Below are positions 56,770 through 56,794 of a stretch of DNA of 56,794 nucleotides, piece by piece. Positions within the stretch are counted from its first letter, which is position 1. Every line of letters begins with the position of its first letter. The notes under the pieces are model-generated. The model did not search any database, was not told where the DNA came from, and was given only the letters and a program-made list of their open reading frames with translations. The position numbers were made by a program, and so were the translations under genes. The DNA comes from Piscirickettsiaceae bacterium (GTDB taxonomy: Bacteria > Pseudomonadota > Gammaproteobacteria > Nitrosococcales > Methylophagaceae). The stretch is from assembly GCA_024685995.1 (NCBI GenBank), contig JAIBDY010000009.1, positions 1 through 56,794 of the forward strand. The letters run 5' to 3'.

Positions 56770-56794
56770 AAATACCTTCAAAAATAGTAACGCA

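Overview
This window is a compact, mostly housekeeping stretch of a bacterial chromosome (about 44-45% GC by eye, genes on both strands, many 1-4 base gene overlaps). The gene content and order are gammaproteobacterial: icd facing rluE-nudJ-mnmA-hflD with purB nearby (the same neighbourhood as in Escherichia coli), purM-purN followed by a DUF3108 gene, hda beside a PerM-type membrane protein, an AcnB-type aconitase, YajD, DinG and SlyD. A Na+-pumping oxaloacetate decarboxylase, an RNase J-like protein and a dihydrolipoyl dehydrogenase with its own lipoyl domain argue against Enterobacteriaceae and fit a free-living, probably marine or halotolerant gammaproteobacterium (a Thiotrichales/Methylophaga-like lineage is possible, but this is only an impression).

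Layout. 1-11.7 kb: end of an SdiA-regulated-like gene, a LEA-type lipoprotein, a MOSC protein, an exported PrxQ/Bcp peroxiredoxin, a DUF2007 zinc-ribbon protein, an FAD oxidoreductase, an RNase J-like nuclease, the oadGAB operon, YajD, an S4-domain protein, an EamA transporter, a bicupin and a parvulin. 11.7-20 kb (minus strand): ldhA-dinG, then a tightly overlapping five-gene run (CDP-alcohol phosphatidyltransferase, PerM-like, hda, RpfE-like, recJ). 20-23.2 kb (plus): purM, purN, DUF3108, nudF. 23.3-24.8 kb: a TetR regulator and an alpha/beta hydrolase with an aspartate nucleophile. 25-34 kb: the accessory part of the window, with three large c-di-GMP proteins (CHASE-EAL-CZB, CHASE-PAS-GGDEF-EAL-CZB, membrane-GGDEF-EAL), a DUF488 protein, a frame-broken small gene and a ribbon-helix-helix two-gene cassette. 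34-47.8 kb: HAD phosphatase, glycine-zipper protein, mutarotase, slyD, icd, rluE, nudJ, mnmA, hflD, fetB, acnB, purB, a DUF7931-like protein, a secretin-N-like exported protein and a nitroreductase. 47.8-56.8 kb (minus): a diguanylate cyclase, argG, a Dam-like methylase and the aceE-aceF-lpd operon.

How the genes fit together. Central carbon metabolism dominates: the pyruvate dehydrogenase complex feeds acetyl-CoA to a cycle represented by acnB and icd, OadGAB couples oxaloacetate decarboxylation to Na+ export, and LdhA can remove or form D-lactate. Purine synthesis is represented by purM, purN and purB. Genome maintenance is represented by recJ, dinG, hda and a Dam-like methylase. Four c-di-GMP enzymes suggest dense signalling, two of them ending in a zinc-sensor-like CZB domain.

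The most unusual items are a 140-base out-of-frame overlap between rluE and nudJ that gives RluE an Arg-rich tail, the RHH cassette with a 12-bp inverted repeat around a broken small ORF, and the CZB-terminated phosphodiesterases. No rRNA, tRNA, CRISPR array or insertion sequence was seen.
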